Source: Panonychus citri
Taxonomy: Eukaryota > Arthropoda > Arachnida > Trombidiformes > Tetranychidae
Length of the DNA: 64,000 nucleotides
Direction of reading: 5' to 3'
Assembly: GCF_014898815.1 (NCBI RefSeq)
Contig: NW_026515473.1
Coordinates: 496,001 to 560,000 of the forward strand
Position 1 is the stretch's first letter, and the number at the start of each line of letters is the position of its first letter. The notes below the pieces were generated by a model. That model was given only the letters and a program-made list of their open reading frames with translations, was not told the origin of the DNA and did no database searches. The translations under genes and the position numbers were made by a program. This document shows positions 50,768 through 62,155 of the stretch, one piece after another.

Positions 50768-51784
50768 ACCAACAGGTTAACAATTAGTTAAATCATAGAA
50801 AAGCAAAACAACAATTAACAATCAATGAGTTAAACAACATAAACCAGCATCATTTCCAGAGGTAAAATTGTTTTTCCTGTTCACTTGAAAATGTAAACAA
50901 AAACAACTGATGAAACCACGTGACCAGAAACATGAGACTTTTTTTTCAATCATTTTGATTTAAGTTGACAATTAGTTAATTGTTTCGACCGGTAAACATT
51001 TTTGGTCTCATTTTACAGAGAGAAGATTGAATTGTTACTTTTCTCTAACAAAATAGTAAAAATTCTATTTGACCAAGTGACAGGTGCCTTTCTATTTACG
51101 CTTGACCATCTGACCAATTTCCTGGACATTTGGACATCGTTAAAGGTCAATGGTTATCATCTCATCTACTTGTCCACTAACGAGCTGGTCAGTTGATTGT
51201 TGATTTGTTTGTTTCTTAGGAAATGATTTTCTTTTCCTTTTTACAGCAATATAAACGTAAAATTTGTAATGGTCAGTTTTCTCTCTCACTCTCTCTCTTT
51301 TTGGTCATTTGGTGATAGAAAACATTAAATCAATTGTAAGACAAAAAATTAGATGTTAATTGAATGTTTTATTGGGAGATAATTTTGTTGTTCAATTACA
51401 TTTACAACTATTTAAAAGGATGATTTTAATTTTAAGGTCAAAAGGACGAAGATGAAATGTCCACTTCGAGCCCTTTTCGGGTTGTAAACGATTATTTGAT
51501 AATTATGGCCACTGTTTTTGTTTATTACCAGTTAATGAGTTAAATTAGTTGATCATGAGTTGATTAAAAGGAGAAAAGGTATAAAAACCGTAGTGATTTT
51601 TATACAACAATTAAAGTTCATTGTAAGGATACGATAATTTATCTTCAAGAATTGCGATTAGTACTGTGATTAAATGATGACAAGACTTTACAAAGGAGAG
51701 ACACAATATGATGAGAGGTGATGATTTTAAGGTTGAGAAAAAAGTTTCAAGATGAATTATCATGATTTAGATGAAGGTAATTAA
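50768..51784. other. spacer between PISD and the Gly-rich gene
   Basis: A CACGTGAC word at 50917 sits 150 bp upstream of PISD, like the one at 40217 between Elp4 and FKBP6. An open plus-strand frame following TTTTACAG at 51002-51196 has no recognisable content. Otherwise AT-rich spacer. Confidence 0.4.
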
Positions 51785-52786
51785 CTAATAACCACCAGCG
51801 ATGGGCCTTTGAACATTGTTATAAGAGTTACCGGTTGATCCACCTTGTTGGTAATGTGATCCACCACCGGAGGAATAATTTTCTTTGTAATTATTTCCAC
51901 TGGAACCATCATTCCAACCACCACCACCTCCAGCACCAGCATTGTTACCACCGCTTATGGCCCCACTGTAGCTTCCACTACCACTGCCACTATTGTGTTT
52001 ACCACCAGAGGTGTAACTAGAAGATCCACCGCCCATACCATAAAAGTCACTGTTTCCACTAAATGAGTAAAGTTTTAAATTAGAAATTTAAATTTTTCTT
52101 CAATTGCTGATCACTTACCAATCCATTGAGGACATCATCATCCAACTATTATCCATACCACCGCCGTAGGAAGGCATTTGAATGGGAGCTGACATGTAGC
52201 TACTCATACTTCCCATGGATGGAATACTCATTCCACCCATTCCGCTCATTCCACTTCCCCAGGACATTCCTCCTCCTCCACCGCCACCAAATTTACTTCC
52301 TTTCATCATCATGCTGTTTATGGAATGAGAATATTGAGAAAATAATGAAATAAACAAAAATTAATGGAATTTAGGACATTTCAAGTGTCGAACTCAAATT
52401 GACACCAATAAGTTAGAGTAAAGAGTTGCTAATGAACAAGGGATAAGTTGTCAACTTCAATCTTAATTAGTCTGAGTTTCGATAGACTCAATCGTAATTG
52501 ATTCCACTTTTATCATCCCAAGTTGATTATCTTTCAGCTGATTTGCAAATGAATTTCAATCCAAGTGGACAGAAAGTGGACAATTTACTTACGGGAAGGG
52601 CAAAGGTAAGATTAGGAGCTTTTTCTTTGGCTTGATGGCGAGTAGAAGGGGTAGAACTTTTTTCAATTTCTTAATCATTTTCTTCTTCATCCCAAAAGAT
52701 TGATCAGCATTTTGAACAATTAAAAATGTAACAATCACAAGGAGAAGGCAAAACCTCATGGAGAATAGGCCACTTTTTGGACTCAT
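51785..52786 (-). CDS. Gly/Ser-rich secreted protein with Lys/Leu motif
   Basis: Exons 52786-52593, 52313-52119 and 52058-51785 agree in phase (2, 2) and encode 220 residues. The N-terminus has a signal peptide (MRFCLLLVIVTFLIVQNADQ), and the mature chain opens with a Lys/Leu amphipathic stretch (KKKMIKKLKKVLPLLLAIK, PKKKLLILPLP). Exon 2 is Gly/Met/Ser-rich (FGGGGGGGMSWGSGMSGMGG, several PSM and PSYGGGMD). Exon 3 is Gly/Ser/Asn with tyrosines (SSYTSGGKHNSGSGSGSYSG, ending IAGGY). This composition is typical of arthropod cuticle, silk-associated or glue proteins, and Lys/Leu followed by Gly-rich design recurs among small secreted arthropod proteins of unknown role. No enzyme domain is present. 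Function not assigned. Confidence 0.78.
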
Positions 52787-53536
52787 TATGATGATCGATT
52801 GTTAAATTGAAGGTTGAGAACAGAATAACAATAATAATAACCAATGGAAAACAAACAAGATGATTAGAGATAAACAATTAAGGTGAACAATGAAATCCGT
52901 TGATCGATGATGATGTTATGGATGATGGAGATACAATCTAATGGAAAAGATGGAAACTTAAATAACAATTGGAAATGTTCACTTGAGGACAGTCGACGAT
53001 GAAAGGCTATCGAGTCGATGGAATCAGTTCCTTTTTTACCTGATTGTTGGTCATTCTCACTAAATTGTTAATGGGAGAGTTGATAATCTAAAAAAGGGGA
53101 GACATAAATGAGTCCAGTTAAGGGATAAACGGCTAAAGATGATTATGTGAGAGAGAATTGAGATTCGATATAATCAAAGAGAGAAAGAGAGAGAATAAGA
53201 TAGTAGGAGGGGAAGAGGAGGAATTGTCCTATTCTATCAATCGACGAAATCGGTAAAAGTAAAAAGAATAAATCTCCAATAAAATATTCAAATTCGAAAC
53301 TATTTAGCTAATTCTTAACATTTTTCTTCTTATTTGGCCTACCTTTTTGGAAAGAACTTATTATCATCCTCATCATCCTCATCATCTTCGTCATTATTGT
53401 TATATCGCTATTATTATTATCGGTGATGAGAGTAACAGGACTAAGGAGGTTGACTCAAGGAGAGAGAAGGAAGAAGATGAAAAAGGGTCGAGATGATGAA
53501 GAAAATGATGATGATAATGTTGATTGTTACATCATC

Positions 53537-53586
<50 letters not shown>

Positions 53587-56335
53587 AATATTAGAGAAAA
53601 AGTTTCAAATATTATAATAGTTTATTGGGAATCACCAATTTCCATTCATTATTATTATTACTTTCTCTTTCTTATGTCAATCCATATCCATCTTGTATTA
53701 TCATAATAATCATATTGATGATGATAATCATCATTATCTTAATTTAATCATAAACTATTAACAATAATCGATTCATCTTAAGTTGTGTCACTTTAATCAA
53801 GATTATACCGGAAAGAGGAGGTCCAATTGTATTCTGATTAAAGTTTCACCAATTAATTGGAGACAAAATTTAATTGCTTATTTATTGATCACATATTATT
53901 GTAAGAAATTATTTCTAATTAATTATACAATTTAACTAATATTATTATTTATTAACAAGATTGTAATTTGTATGATTAATAATGAAATTATAATACAAAT
54001 AGTACATAACAATTTAAACATTGATATTTAACAATTAATCAATTACTTTTACGTTTTCTTCACATCTAATTGTTTAAACATTATAATTAAGGGTTAATTT
54101 AGATCAAAAGTCACTTGACAATTAACTTGGCAATCAAACCCTTAATCTAATCAACATTAAATTATTTTTGTTTCCTATTCTATTGTTTAAGAAAAAAATT
54201 GATCATCATCATCTTTAATTACAAGCTGATGATGATAATCAAAAATGATTAAAGTGATGAGATGATGATCAGAACTGGACAGATCATGCTGAGTGTTTAT
54301 ATCAATTGATAACAATTATTATTATTAATATTAGAAAGTAAAATTTTTTCATCTTTTTGTTGATGATTGACCTCGATTACCTTAAATATATAAAGACAAT
54401 CAATAATAACAATCAACAAAACAAAAAATAAACAAGTAACAACAAGCTGATTGTTGGGATATTATATTGATGTTACAAGATAAACAAGTAAGCCCTTAAC
54501 TTATTATTATTAGTTGATTGTGATTAAAATTGATAATAAATTGATATTATCAAGAAAAAAACAAGATTATCAATATAAATGTATTATAATAATAATATTG
54601 AGAATGAAAATTTTATTAATCAAATCAAATTAACTAAATAATAATCAATACTAATCTTTCTTGATTGTGTCACAATTTAAGTTTAATTTTTTTTCCAAGC
54701 AAATGTATTATGTACAAATACAGTTAATTGCGATCAATTTTGATTCAGTTATCAATTGTATTAGTAAATATTGATTGATTATGAAGATGATCAGATCTAA
54801 TTGTTGATAATAAAGTGAAAGGGAAAGTGAATCGTTGATGTTGATGGGTTTGTTGTTGATTAAGTTTTCCAATCACAATTTAGCTTTTGATCAATTTAAT
54901 AGTCTTCTCCAATGATGGTTGATTGTTAATCACATTGATTATCATGATTAACCTGAACAATTGTTTGATAATAATTGTGACATTTACTGTAATCAAATAG
55001 GAAGAGAGATTGAGAAAACTGTGTTAACAATATTGTTAACGATTAACAGCAATTTAATACCAATTTGTTTCCCAATAATTATAATTATTGTAAGATAATG
55101 ATGATGATGTATAATCATTGACAATTAACTGGATAACAATATTGATTGTTTTCTTCATTCCAACAATTTATATATTCAAAAAGTTTAATTCTAATAATCA
55201 TTTTACCTTTGTTTTCACCAAATACCGGAAGACAATTGTATTAATCATCTTAATCATATGATATATAAGTAATCACTAAATTATATAATAGATTAACAAT
55301 TTAATGATTACAGATGATTAAGATTGTTATTTAATTACAAAGGTATTAAAATAAAGCAAAATAATCCAATTGTAATCATCATGAGATAATAATAATAACG
55401 ATAATAATTAATTGTTTTACCAAACCATCAATATGTATATGAAAATGAATCAATCAATATTTAATTATTTCCAATAACATTGATCATCTAATTATTTTTG
55501 ATTGTTGCTTTTCTTGATTAAGTGATGGATTAATCATCTTAGATGATGATGATAAATATAATCTTCTCACCTGATAGTGAAAATAAGATGAGCAACAATT
55601 TATTTTTATCAGCTGATGAAATTTTCGTTAAATAAAAATGGCCACTAGTTAACCGGAACTTGGATGATAAATTATTGATGACATACAATTAACTAATGAT
55701 GATGATGATGATGATAACAGAAAACAGGTAATCAAGTGAATATAACAATAAACAAAATCAAAATTAAAGTTGAAATTAAGGTGTTGGTATAATACTGGTT
55801 GAACAATTTACGATTGTTTATCCATCTTGATTGTTGTAAAGTTAATTGTTGATGGTTAATGATGATAAAAATTATCAATAGCATCACAATAAACAGTTAA
55901 CTGATAGACTAATCAACAAATACAAATTGTTCATGTTCATTTTGTTTTATTGATTGTGAGTTAATTTAGTTTGACAGATTAATTTGCATTCATTTTTTTT
56001 TATATATATAAATTGATCATCAAATTGGCAGCAATTAAAATTGATTTTGTAATTTCATTTAGTATTAAGGTTTGTATATAAAGATGTTTATTTTAAAATC
56101 TAACAATCATCATCTAATTGTTGGCAATTTGTATTCATTTAGTTATAATTATATGCAATCAATTTGTTTACATTGATATGAGATGTTGATGATTAGCAAA
56201 GGTAATTAAATTTTTTAGTTAATTGTTTACTTGATTGTCTTGGATATTTTTATTGTTGAAAAATGTGATGAACAATTTATTATTGGAGGTTTGATTAATG
56301 ATCATTGGAAGCTCATGATTTGTATTGTGAACAGG
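52787..56335. other. non-coding DNA upstream of the Gly-rich gene
   Basis: Includes the presumed Gly-rich gene promoter, pyrimidine-rich and (ATC)n blocks at 53.33-53.59 kb, then 2.7 kb of AT-rich DNA full of TAATTGT/ACAATTA words. No exon supported. Confidence 0.5.
53541..53585. repeat. (TC)n microsatellite
   Basis: Uninterrupted 45-bp TC run. Confidence 0.92.
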
Positions 56336-56560
56336 AAAATTTAAGTTAATCACAATTGTATTGGATTAATTTTCGTTGTAATTAGTTTGATTGAATGAAA
56401 ACTCTCATTTAGGAAATTGATTCAGATTAAATAAGTAAGTGTAATCAAATTAACCCAACAATGGAGTTGTAATTAAAGTTAAGGAGCTTATCGTCAATAT
56501 TATTGTAACAATTTAGTTAGAAATTAGTTAATGATTAACCTAAACTTCCGGAAAGTTTGA
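56336..56560. repeat. 225-bp direct repeat, copy 1
   Basis: Identical base for base to 61931-62155. Begins AAAATTTAAGTTAATCACAA and ends CTTCCGGAAAGTTTGA. It has no terminal inverted repeats, no target-site duplication and no open frame. This copy ends 226 bp beyond the DUF389 stop codon. Weak similarity continues about 15 bp to the left (ATTGTGA…CAG in both). Confidence 0.97.
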
Positions 56561-56744
56561 AACTCTAAATGTTATGACAATTTACTTTAATTGTTTTGGA
56601 TTTTGAAACATTTACTGACTTCGATGGTGAATTATGAGATTGATTTAATGGCCACTCTGTTAATTGTTGCTAATTGTAAGTACTTTAATTTCATATTTGA
56701 TGGTAATAAACTATTGATGTATTAAAATTTATTCTAGTTGATTA

Positions 56745-56750
56745 TTTATT
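56745..56750 (-). terminator. polyadenylation signal AATAAA of the DUF389 gene
   Basis: AATAAA on the minus strand 36 bp past the stop; a second one lies at 56728-56733. Confidence 0.55.
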
Positions 56751-56786
56751 CACTTGTTTAGATGATTAACGATTGATTAACGAGCT

Positions 56787-59700
56787 TTAATCGTGTTCTG
56801 AACTTTCGCCGGTCGAACGCATCTTTCGACTTCGTCTAGCGAACTCACTGGCCACCGGATTCGTTGGCATCAACTTATGAACATCTGAATTTCGACGAGG
56901 CCAAACACTATGAGGAGAATGATCAGAAATTCGTAACGATTTTCGTAACTGGGCACTACTTTGTCGTCGACGTTGCTGGAAATCTGATATATCTGCGTGT
57001 TGATTCAATCCACTGATTGTACTAATCGAATAGTTTTTAGCTCCACTGCTTGAATTTCGAGGTGATTGATCGCTAGTCTTTTGGGAGAAATTTTTTAGTT
57101 AGTTAATTGATATTCGATCACGACTATGGTTACCTGATTTGCTAAGATTGATCTCGGCGAAGGAGATGGAAGAGCAATCGATCGTCTTGGACCTCTTAAC
57201 TCTCGATGGTCCATTTCGATAGAGACACTAGAAGAACTTTTATTTCGAGTTCCGTCGAGTTTAAAACTTTCTACGGCAGCAATACTCATCTTTCTCCAAT
57301 CAGACTAAGCGAATTGATGATTAGTAGAAAAGAATCTAAATTAACAATCAGTGTTCGTTGATTAACTTACTTTGGGTCTTTTATGCATCACAATTTGTTG
57401 GAAAACTTCATCTTCTTCAACATCCTTGACCATATCTTTAAATGTCGCCAATTGAGCTACTCGAGCTTCCGGTTTTCACTGAGTAGTTCTTGTGGGTCTA
57501 ATCCATTCATTTCCTGATTTTAACGAGGAAAAATTTCGAATCAATTTAACCGAATAGACAAAGATAAAGGTAAAGTTCTTACAGCCCATTCTACTAGAAG
57601 ATCTTGATGTAATGAACGTTTGCGCTCTCGAACTGTTTTGTTATATTCTCGAGCTATTTTTATGTCTTCTTTCCAGAAACGAGATGTTGCCGACGATTTT
57701 TCATCAACTGGTGAAACCTCTTTAATCTAAATGAGGAAAAACTCGAATAGTATTGTCACAGAATCAACTGTCATTTTAATGGTCAACTCATTTACCTTCA
57801 ATAGTAACCAAGACATGAGTAGGATACAAATAACATTGACCGTCGCCAAGCCGAGGCTGACCAACCCAAGCCAGAAACATTCATATGAGAAATTAGTTGA
57901 ATAAGAAACTTCATAATTTGGATCCAAAACGAGTGATGGTTTAGTTAAGGTCGCATTGTTATCGGTGCTAATATAGTCCTCATTGAGTGCACGAATCGCT
58001 CGAAGGAAAGAGAAAGACCATAATAGACCCTTGAATGGTTTGGAATTAAAGAAAAAGTTAAGATTCCAAGACGATGGAAAATTGTGATTGAACATTAAAC
58101 TTACTGAGTTAACACATGGCGGTAACAATGAGGCCGAAATCGCAACACCAACGAGCGAAGCCTGATTACCCGACAACATTGACACAGCGACCGCAGCACC
58201 CGAAGGTAAAGCGATTAACCCACCGACCCAAAGTGATCTCAATTGACCTCGACTTCTCATTGCAGCCGTTGGCCATGTTGTCGATGAATTATATTCATTA
58301 GTAAAATTAAGTAACAAACAACCATAAAAGAATCCTAAATAAAGACAATTAAATGACAATTAACGAGTTCGACTCAATCAGTCAATATGATACGAACCAA
58401 AAAGTATTGCTGAGCCGAACCCAATGATTGCATTTCTAATTCCAATATTTCGTAACTTTTCATCTCGAACAATTAAACCAAAAGTCATCGCCATAACTGG
58501 ACCCTGATTGTGAATGTTTAATTGTTTACAATTTAATATAATCTAAAATACTAATTGTTATTACCATTAAAGGTGAGACCAACATGGATGCCACCAGTGT
58601 AACAACATCGGACTCCATTAAACCCAATGCTGCCAACCAAGCAGCACAAAGGACATAGCAAACAAAGTCAAAGGTCATCTCAGCACCAGACTGGACACTG
58701 GCCACTACTTGAGCCACAGTTAATCGGGCAGTTACTGATTTGAGAAAAGTTTCCTGCATCGTCTTGAACCCACTCTGCTTCTTGGTCAGGTCATTTTTAA
58801 CCGATTCGTCTGGTTTCAGATCACTTTGTATTATATATATACAGTATAGGTAAACGTAGCAATGAAAAGAGATCATTAATTGTAACAATTAACTAATTTT
58901 ACTATTATTATACTTACTTTGTTTCGTCCAGAAAAACATCAGCATCTTCTTCTGCTTGATAAGCCAAAGCAAATGGAATGATTCTGTTAATTGTAATAAG
59001 AATTAACTACAATTTAGAAAATTGTTTAAAACTTTGATTGTAATAGTTAAACAATTTCAAGTTTATTTTTGAATTAAAAGTCAATCCAATACTTTAAATG
59101 GTTTGTTCAAGATCCTTAATTGTTTGCTTCAATTAATTTGTAAAATTCAATGTTTCCATTCAAGTTTATTGTTAAATCAAATCTATTTTAATTTTAATTG
59201 TTTGCCATGAGATCGCTTCAAGTAATTCAAATAGATATCAACACGATGATGATTAAATTGAAATCGTAACAATTAGATGATATTGTTTATTATTTAAATC
59301 ACTTCGATTTCATTTTCACTCAACTTTTCAGTTCCAATAAGATTTACTTGATGAGAATCAGTTGATGAGATCGAATCAGAATTTTTAATTGTGACAATTA
59401 GTTTGAGTTTTCTATCAATCATGTTCAAAAGATACGAACTTTTTTCCAAAATTATCTCAACTGTTTTAATGATCAATTTAATTGTAATAATTTTGGACGA
59501 TTCGAGTTTTGTTAATTGTGATAATCAAACTAAATCTACTTCGGAAAATAATTCAATATTTGGTTTACCCTCGGTAATTAAATCACAGAATTTTAAATTC
59601 CCATCATGGCCTAAGGAGATTTCATCTTTGTTTTTCAGTGAAAGAGATCAAGACTTGATGACCAATCCCTATGTGTTTGGACTGGTCATCATTGAGAAGC

Positions 59701-61139
59701 TTGAAAAGTTAAGAGCAATGTTACCCAAAGGAATCGGTTTACTGGTTCAACCAATTGTCAATCTATTGATCAACAGTGGATATTAATCAACAATCAACTA
59801 ATCAAAACATTGAAGCTTCACAGTGGCATGAGTACAGCAATAGATGAGGTGAATGTTACAATTGTACAATCAACTGATTCCTCTGAAACTGACCAATTAA
59901 ATGGACAAATGATCACACTGATTGCTGATAATTACCCGATAAATGTTTGTGGTAAACTCCCAATTCCTTGCATTTGAATGTGATAAATTATGGAATCACT
60001 TTCATCAACATCGCAGGCAAAGTAAACATGGAAAAGTTTATCATCTGTACTCTTAATCCAGGCAGCATTGTTAATCTCTAATTCCTTGAGAGTTTTTTCT
60101 AAAATCTGTAACAATTAAAAGCGAAACAATTGCAAATAAATGATTTAATCACTAATCAAATGAAACAAAAAAAGATCAACCATCAAAAACTGTTACCGTT
60201 TGAATCGGAAGTTCAATTTGATCCTTTTTCTTATCATCAACAGGTAGAGCCAAATGATTTCCTATTTAATTACAAGATTAAATTGTAACAATTAACGAAT
60301 AGATTCAATGAGAACCAGGTTTCTTATCACAATTAAGATATTAATAATACATCATTGAGCCCTAATTGTTGTCTACAGAGATAAAATTTATGTTAATCAA
60401 TCAACTTTTTACAAAATCTTTTTGATTGTTAAATGACAGCCTAATGATGGTGATGATTAACATTAACAATTTAATGTTTTTTTCATTATAATCAAATCTA
60501 TGTTAATATATTTATCCTGATTAACATAATCTTGATCAATCGTTAATCATGAATGACGAGTTGTTGAAAGATAATTGTTGAAATTATCGTTGATTAAGAT
60601 TGACAATCAAGATTTAACTAACGAGCTGTTCAAAAGTAATTAAATCAAAGGCTCTATTGAATTTGATTAATAAACTTTTACAAATTTATATGATCAATTA
60701 AACCAATCAAATTGAAAGTTGATAAAAAAAATTAACTTCAAATTTTAATTGTGCAGTTTACAAATCGCCCAATGTATTGATTTAATACACAATTAACCCA
60801 ATTGGTAAGAGGAACATGTTAATTGTTGGGATAATTTGAATTACTATTTCAAACCAAGCTTAATTGTGATTAAGTTGCATTGCGATTGTAAACAATTTAA
60901 CGATTTAATTTATTATATTGTCAATGATTGTTTATTTTTGCTCTAATTGTGATGTAAAAATTTTCTATCAACAACTAAATTATTTAGATTTTTAATTGTC
61001 AACACTTACCTTCATTTGATTTAGTAACTGTGCCGATTGAAATTGATTTAATTGTCTTTGATTGATCAGTTGTTGTCGACGATTCCAATGGTTCCTTATT
61101 GGTGGGAACTGTTATCATAACCCAAACTGCACTGGACAT
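56787..61139 (-). CDS. DUF389-family multipass membrane protein, one frame break
   Basis: Twelve exons: 61139-61010, 60261-60197, 60105-59936, 58983-58918, 58823-58565, 58503-58398, 58334-58105, 58029-57796, 57726-57583, 57513-57371, 57304-57134, 57077-56787. All junctions agree in phase, giving about 669 residues if one base is restored. The N-terminal 150 residues are soluble (EINNAAWIKS, SIIYHIQMQGIGSLPQ). The membrane core has the DUF389 marks: LMESDVVTLVASMLVSPLMG, PVMAMTFGLIVRDE, IGFGSAILFG, IALPSGAAVAVSMLSG, VGVAISASLLPPCVNS and LLWSFSF, plus a last span VSLGLATVNVICILLMSWLL. The C-terminal 230 residues are charged and Ser/Arg-rich, probably cytosolic. The bacterial family is of unknown function. 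Exon 57513-57371 is 143 nt and hits TAG unless one base is added near 57473. A secreted-protein gene is nested in intron 3. Confidence 0.85.
59421..59786 (+). CDS. small secreted protein nested in a DUF389 intron
   Basis: Single-exon frame of 121 residues from ATG 59421, on the strand opposite its host gene and wholly inside the intron 59935-58984. The N-terminus MFKRYELFSK then IISTVLMINLIVIILDDSS reads as a signal peptide with likely cleavage near VNCDN. The mature chain has one further Cys-free acidic/Asn segment, LPSVIKSQNFKFPSWPKEI, and a helical, amphipathic end (YVFGLVIIEKLEKLRAML, then IGLLVQPIVNLLINSGY). I recognise no family. A continuous frame with signal peptide and stop followed by AT-rich DNA supports a real gene, but an unprocessed chance frame is not excluded. 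Confidence 0.55.
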   Translation: MFKRYELFSKIISTVLMINLIVIILDDSSFVNCDNQTKSTSENNSIFGLPSVIKSQNFKFPSWPKEISSLFFSERDQDLMTNPYVFGLVIIEKLEKLRAMLPKGIGLLVQPIVNLLINSGY

Positions 61140-61930
61140 TTTTAATTGTTTGTGATTCTGTCAAATAAATGATGGCAAACAATTAAAAATCAAAATTAGA
61201 TTGTTGTTGATATTTGGTAGTAACAATTTGATTGTAAGAAAACATCAATTGATTGACACAATTAAATGACTGCCAAAAGTTGTGTCCAAGATCTTGAGAG
61301 ATGGTTAATTGTGATTTTAATCAACAACAAGAAAAAAAAGTTAATTTAATTAATAAATCATACAAAATGTTACTGAGGTATTGATTTGGTTGTAATTTAG
61401 ATTTAGTTATTGTTGATTTTTGTGATGGACTCTAAATTTTGGTTCAATTAATTGTTGATCAAACTTAACACATCAACTGATTAACTTGCAATGGGCTAAA
61501 ACTTTTAGACTTAATTGTGTTTTGGCAACTTAATTGTGTCTCCTTATTTTGAGTAAAGTTAACTAATTACTCAATATTAACAATGGATCATGATTATAAT
61601 TAAATGATGATAAAGGAAGATGAAGATGATGAAGGTTTGGATTAGAATTGATGAAAACTTGATTGACATTTGATTTATCTTCATATTGACAATTTACATG
61701 GCACCTAGTTAATCATTTAGAGCGAGTAAATTAGTTAATTGCTAATTACAAGTTTTCATTTTGAACCGTTTTTAAGGATTGAATTTCTTGCTGAAAATTG
61801 CTCAACATTTATTTCTGATTTGAATTTTTCATTCAAGAAATTTGATTCCATCAACAGTGTTAATATTAATTACTATTGGTAATCAGGTGGAAATATGAAT
61901 ATTTTCACTAATCATCTATATTGTGATCAG
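61140..61930. promoter_or_regulatory. upstream region of the DUF389 gene
   Basis: Holds the presumed promoter and 5' UTR. AT-rich with TAATTGT-type words; no defined core element. The second copy of the 225-bp repeat begins 792 bp before the start codon. Confidence 0.35.
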
Positions 61931-62155
61931 AAAATTTAAGTTAATCACAATTGTATTGGATTAATTTTCGTTGTAATTAGTTTGATTGAATGAAAACTCT
62001 CATTTAGGAAATTGATTCAGATTAAATAAGTAAGTGTAATCAAATTAACCCAACAATGGAGTTGTAATTAAAGTTAAGGAGCTTATCGTCAATATTATTG
62101 TAACAATTTAGTTAGAAATTAGTTAATGATTAACCTAAACTTCCGGAAAGTTTGA
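61931..62155. repeat. 225-bp direct repeat, copy 2
   Basis: Identical to 56336-56560 in sequence and orientation. The two copies enclose the whole DUF389 locus with its nested gene. Confidence 0.97.

Noticed and set aside
51002..51196. Plus-strand frame after TTTTACAG upstream of PISD
   Set aside because: No ATG, no upstream exon, no recognisable domain.
56336..62155. Reading the two 225-bp repeats as LTRs of a retroelement
   Set aside because: The interior is a 12-exon cellular gene on one strand with a nested gene on the other; there is no gag or pol sequence, no TG…CA ends and no target duplication.
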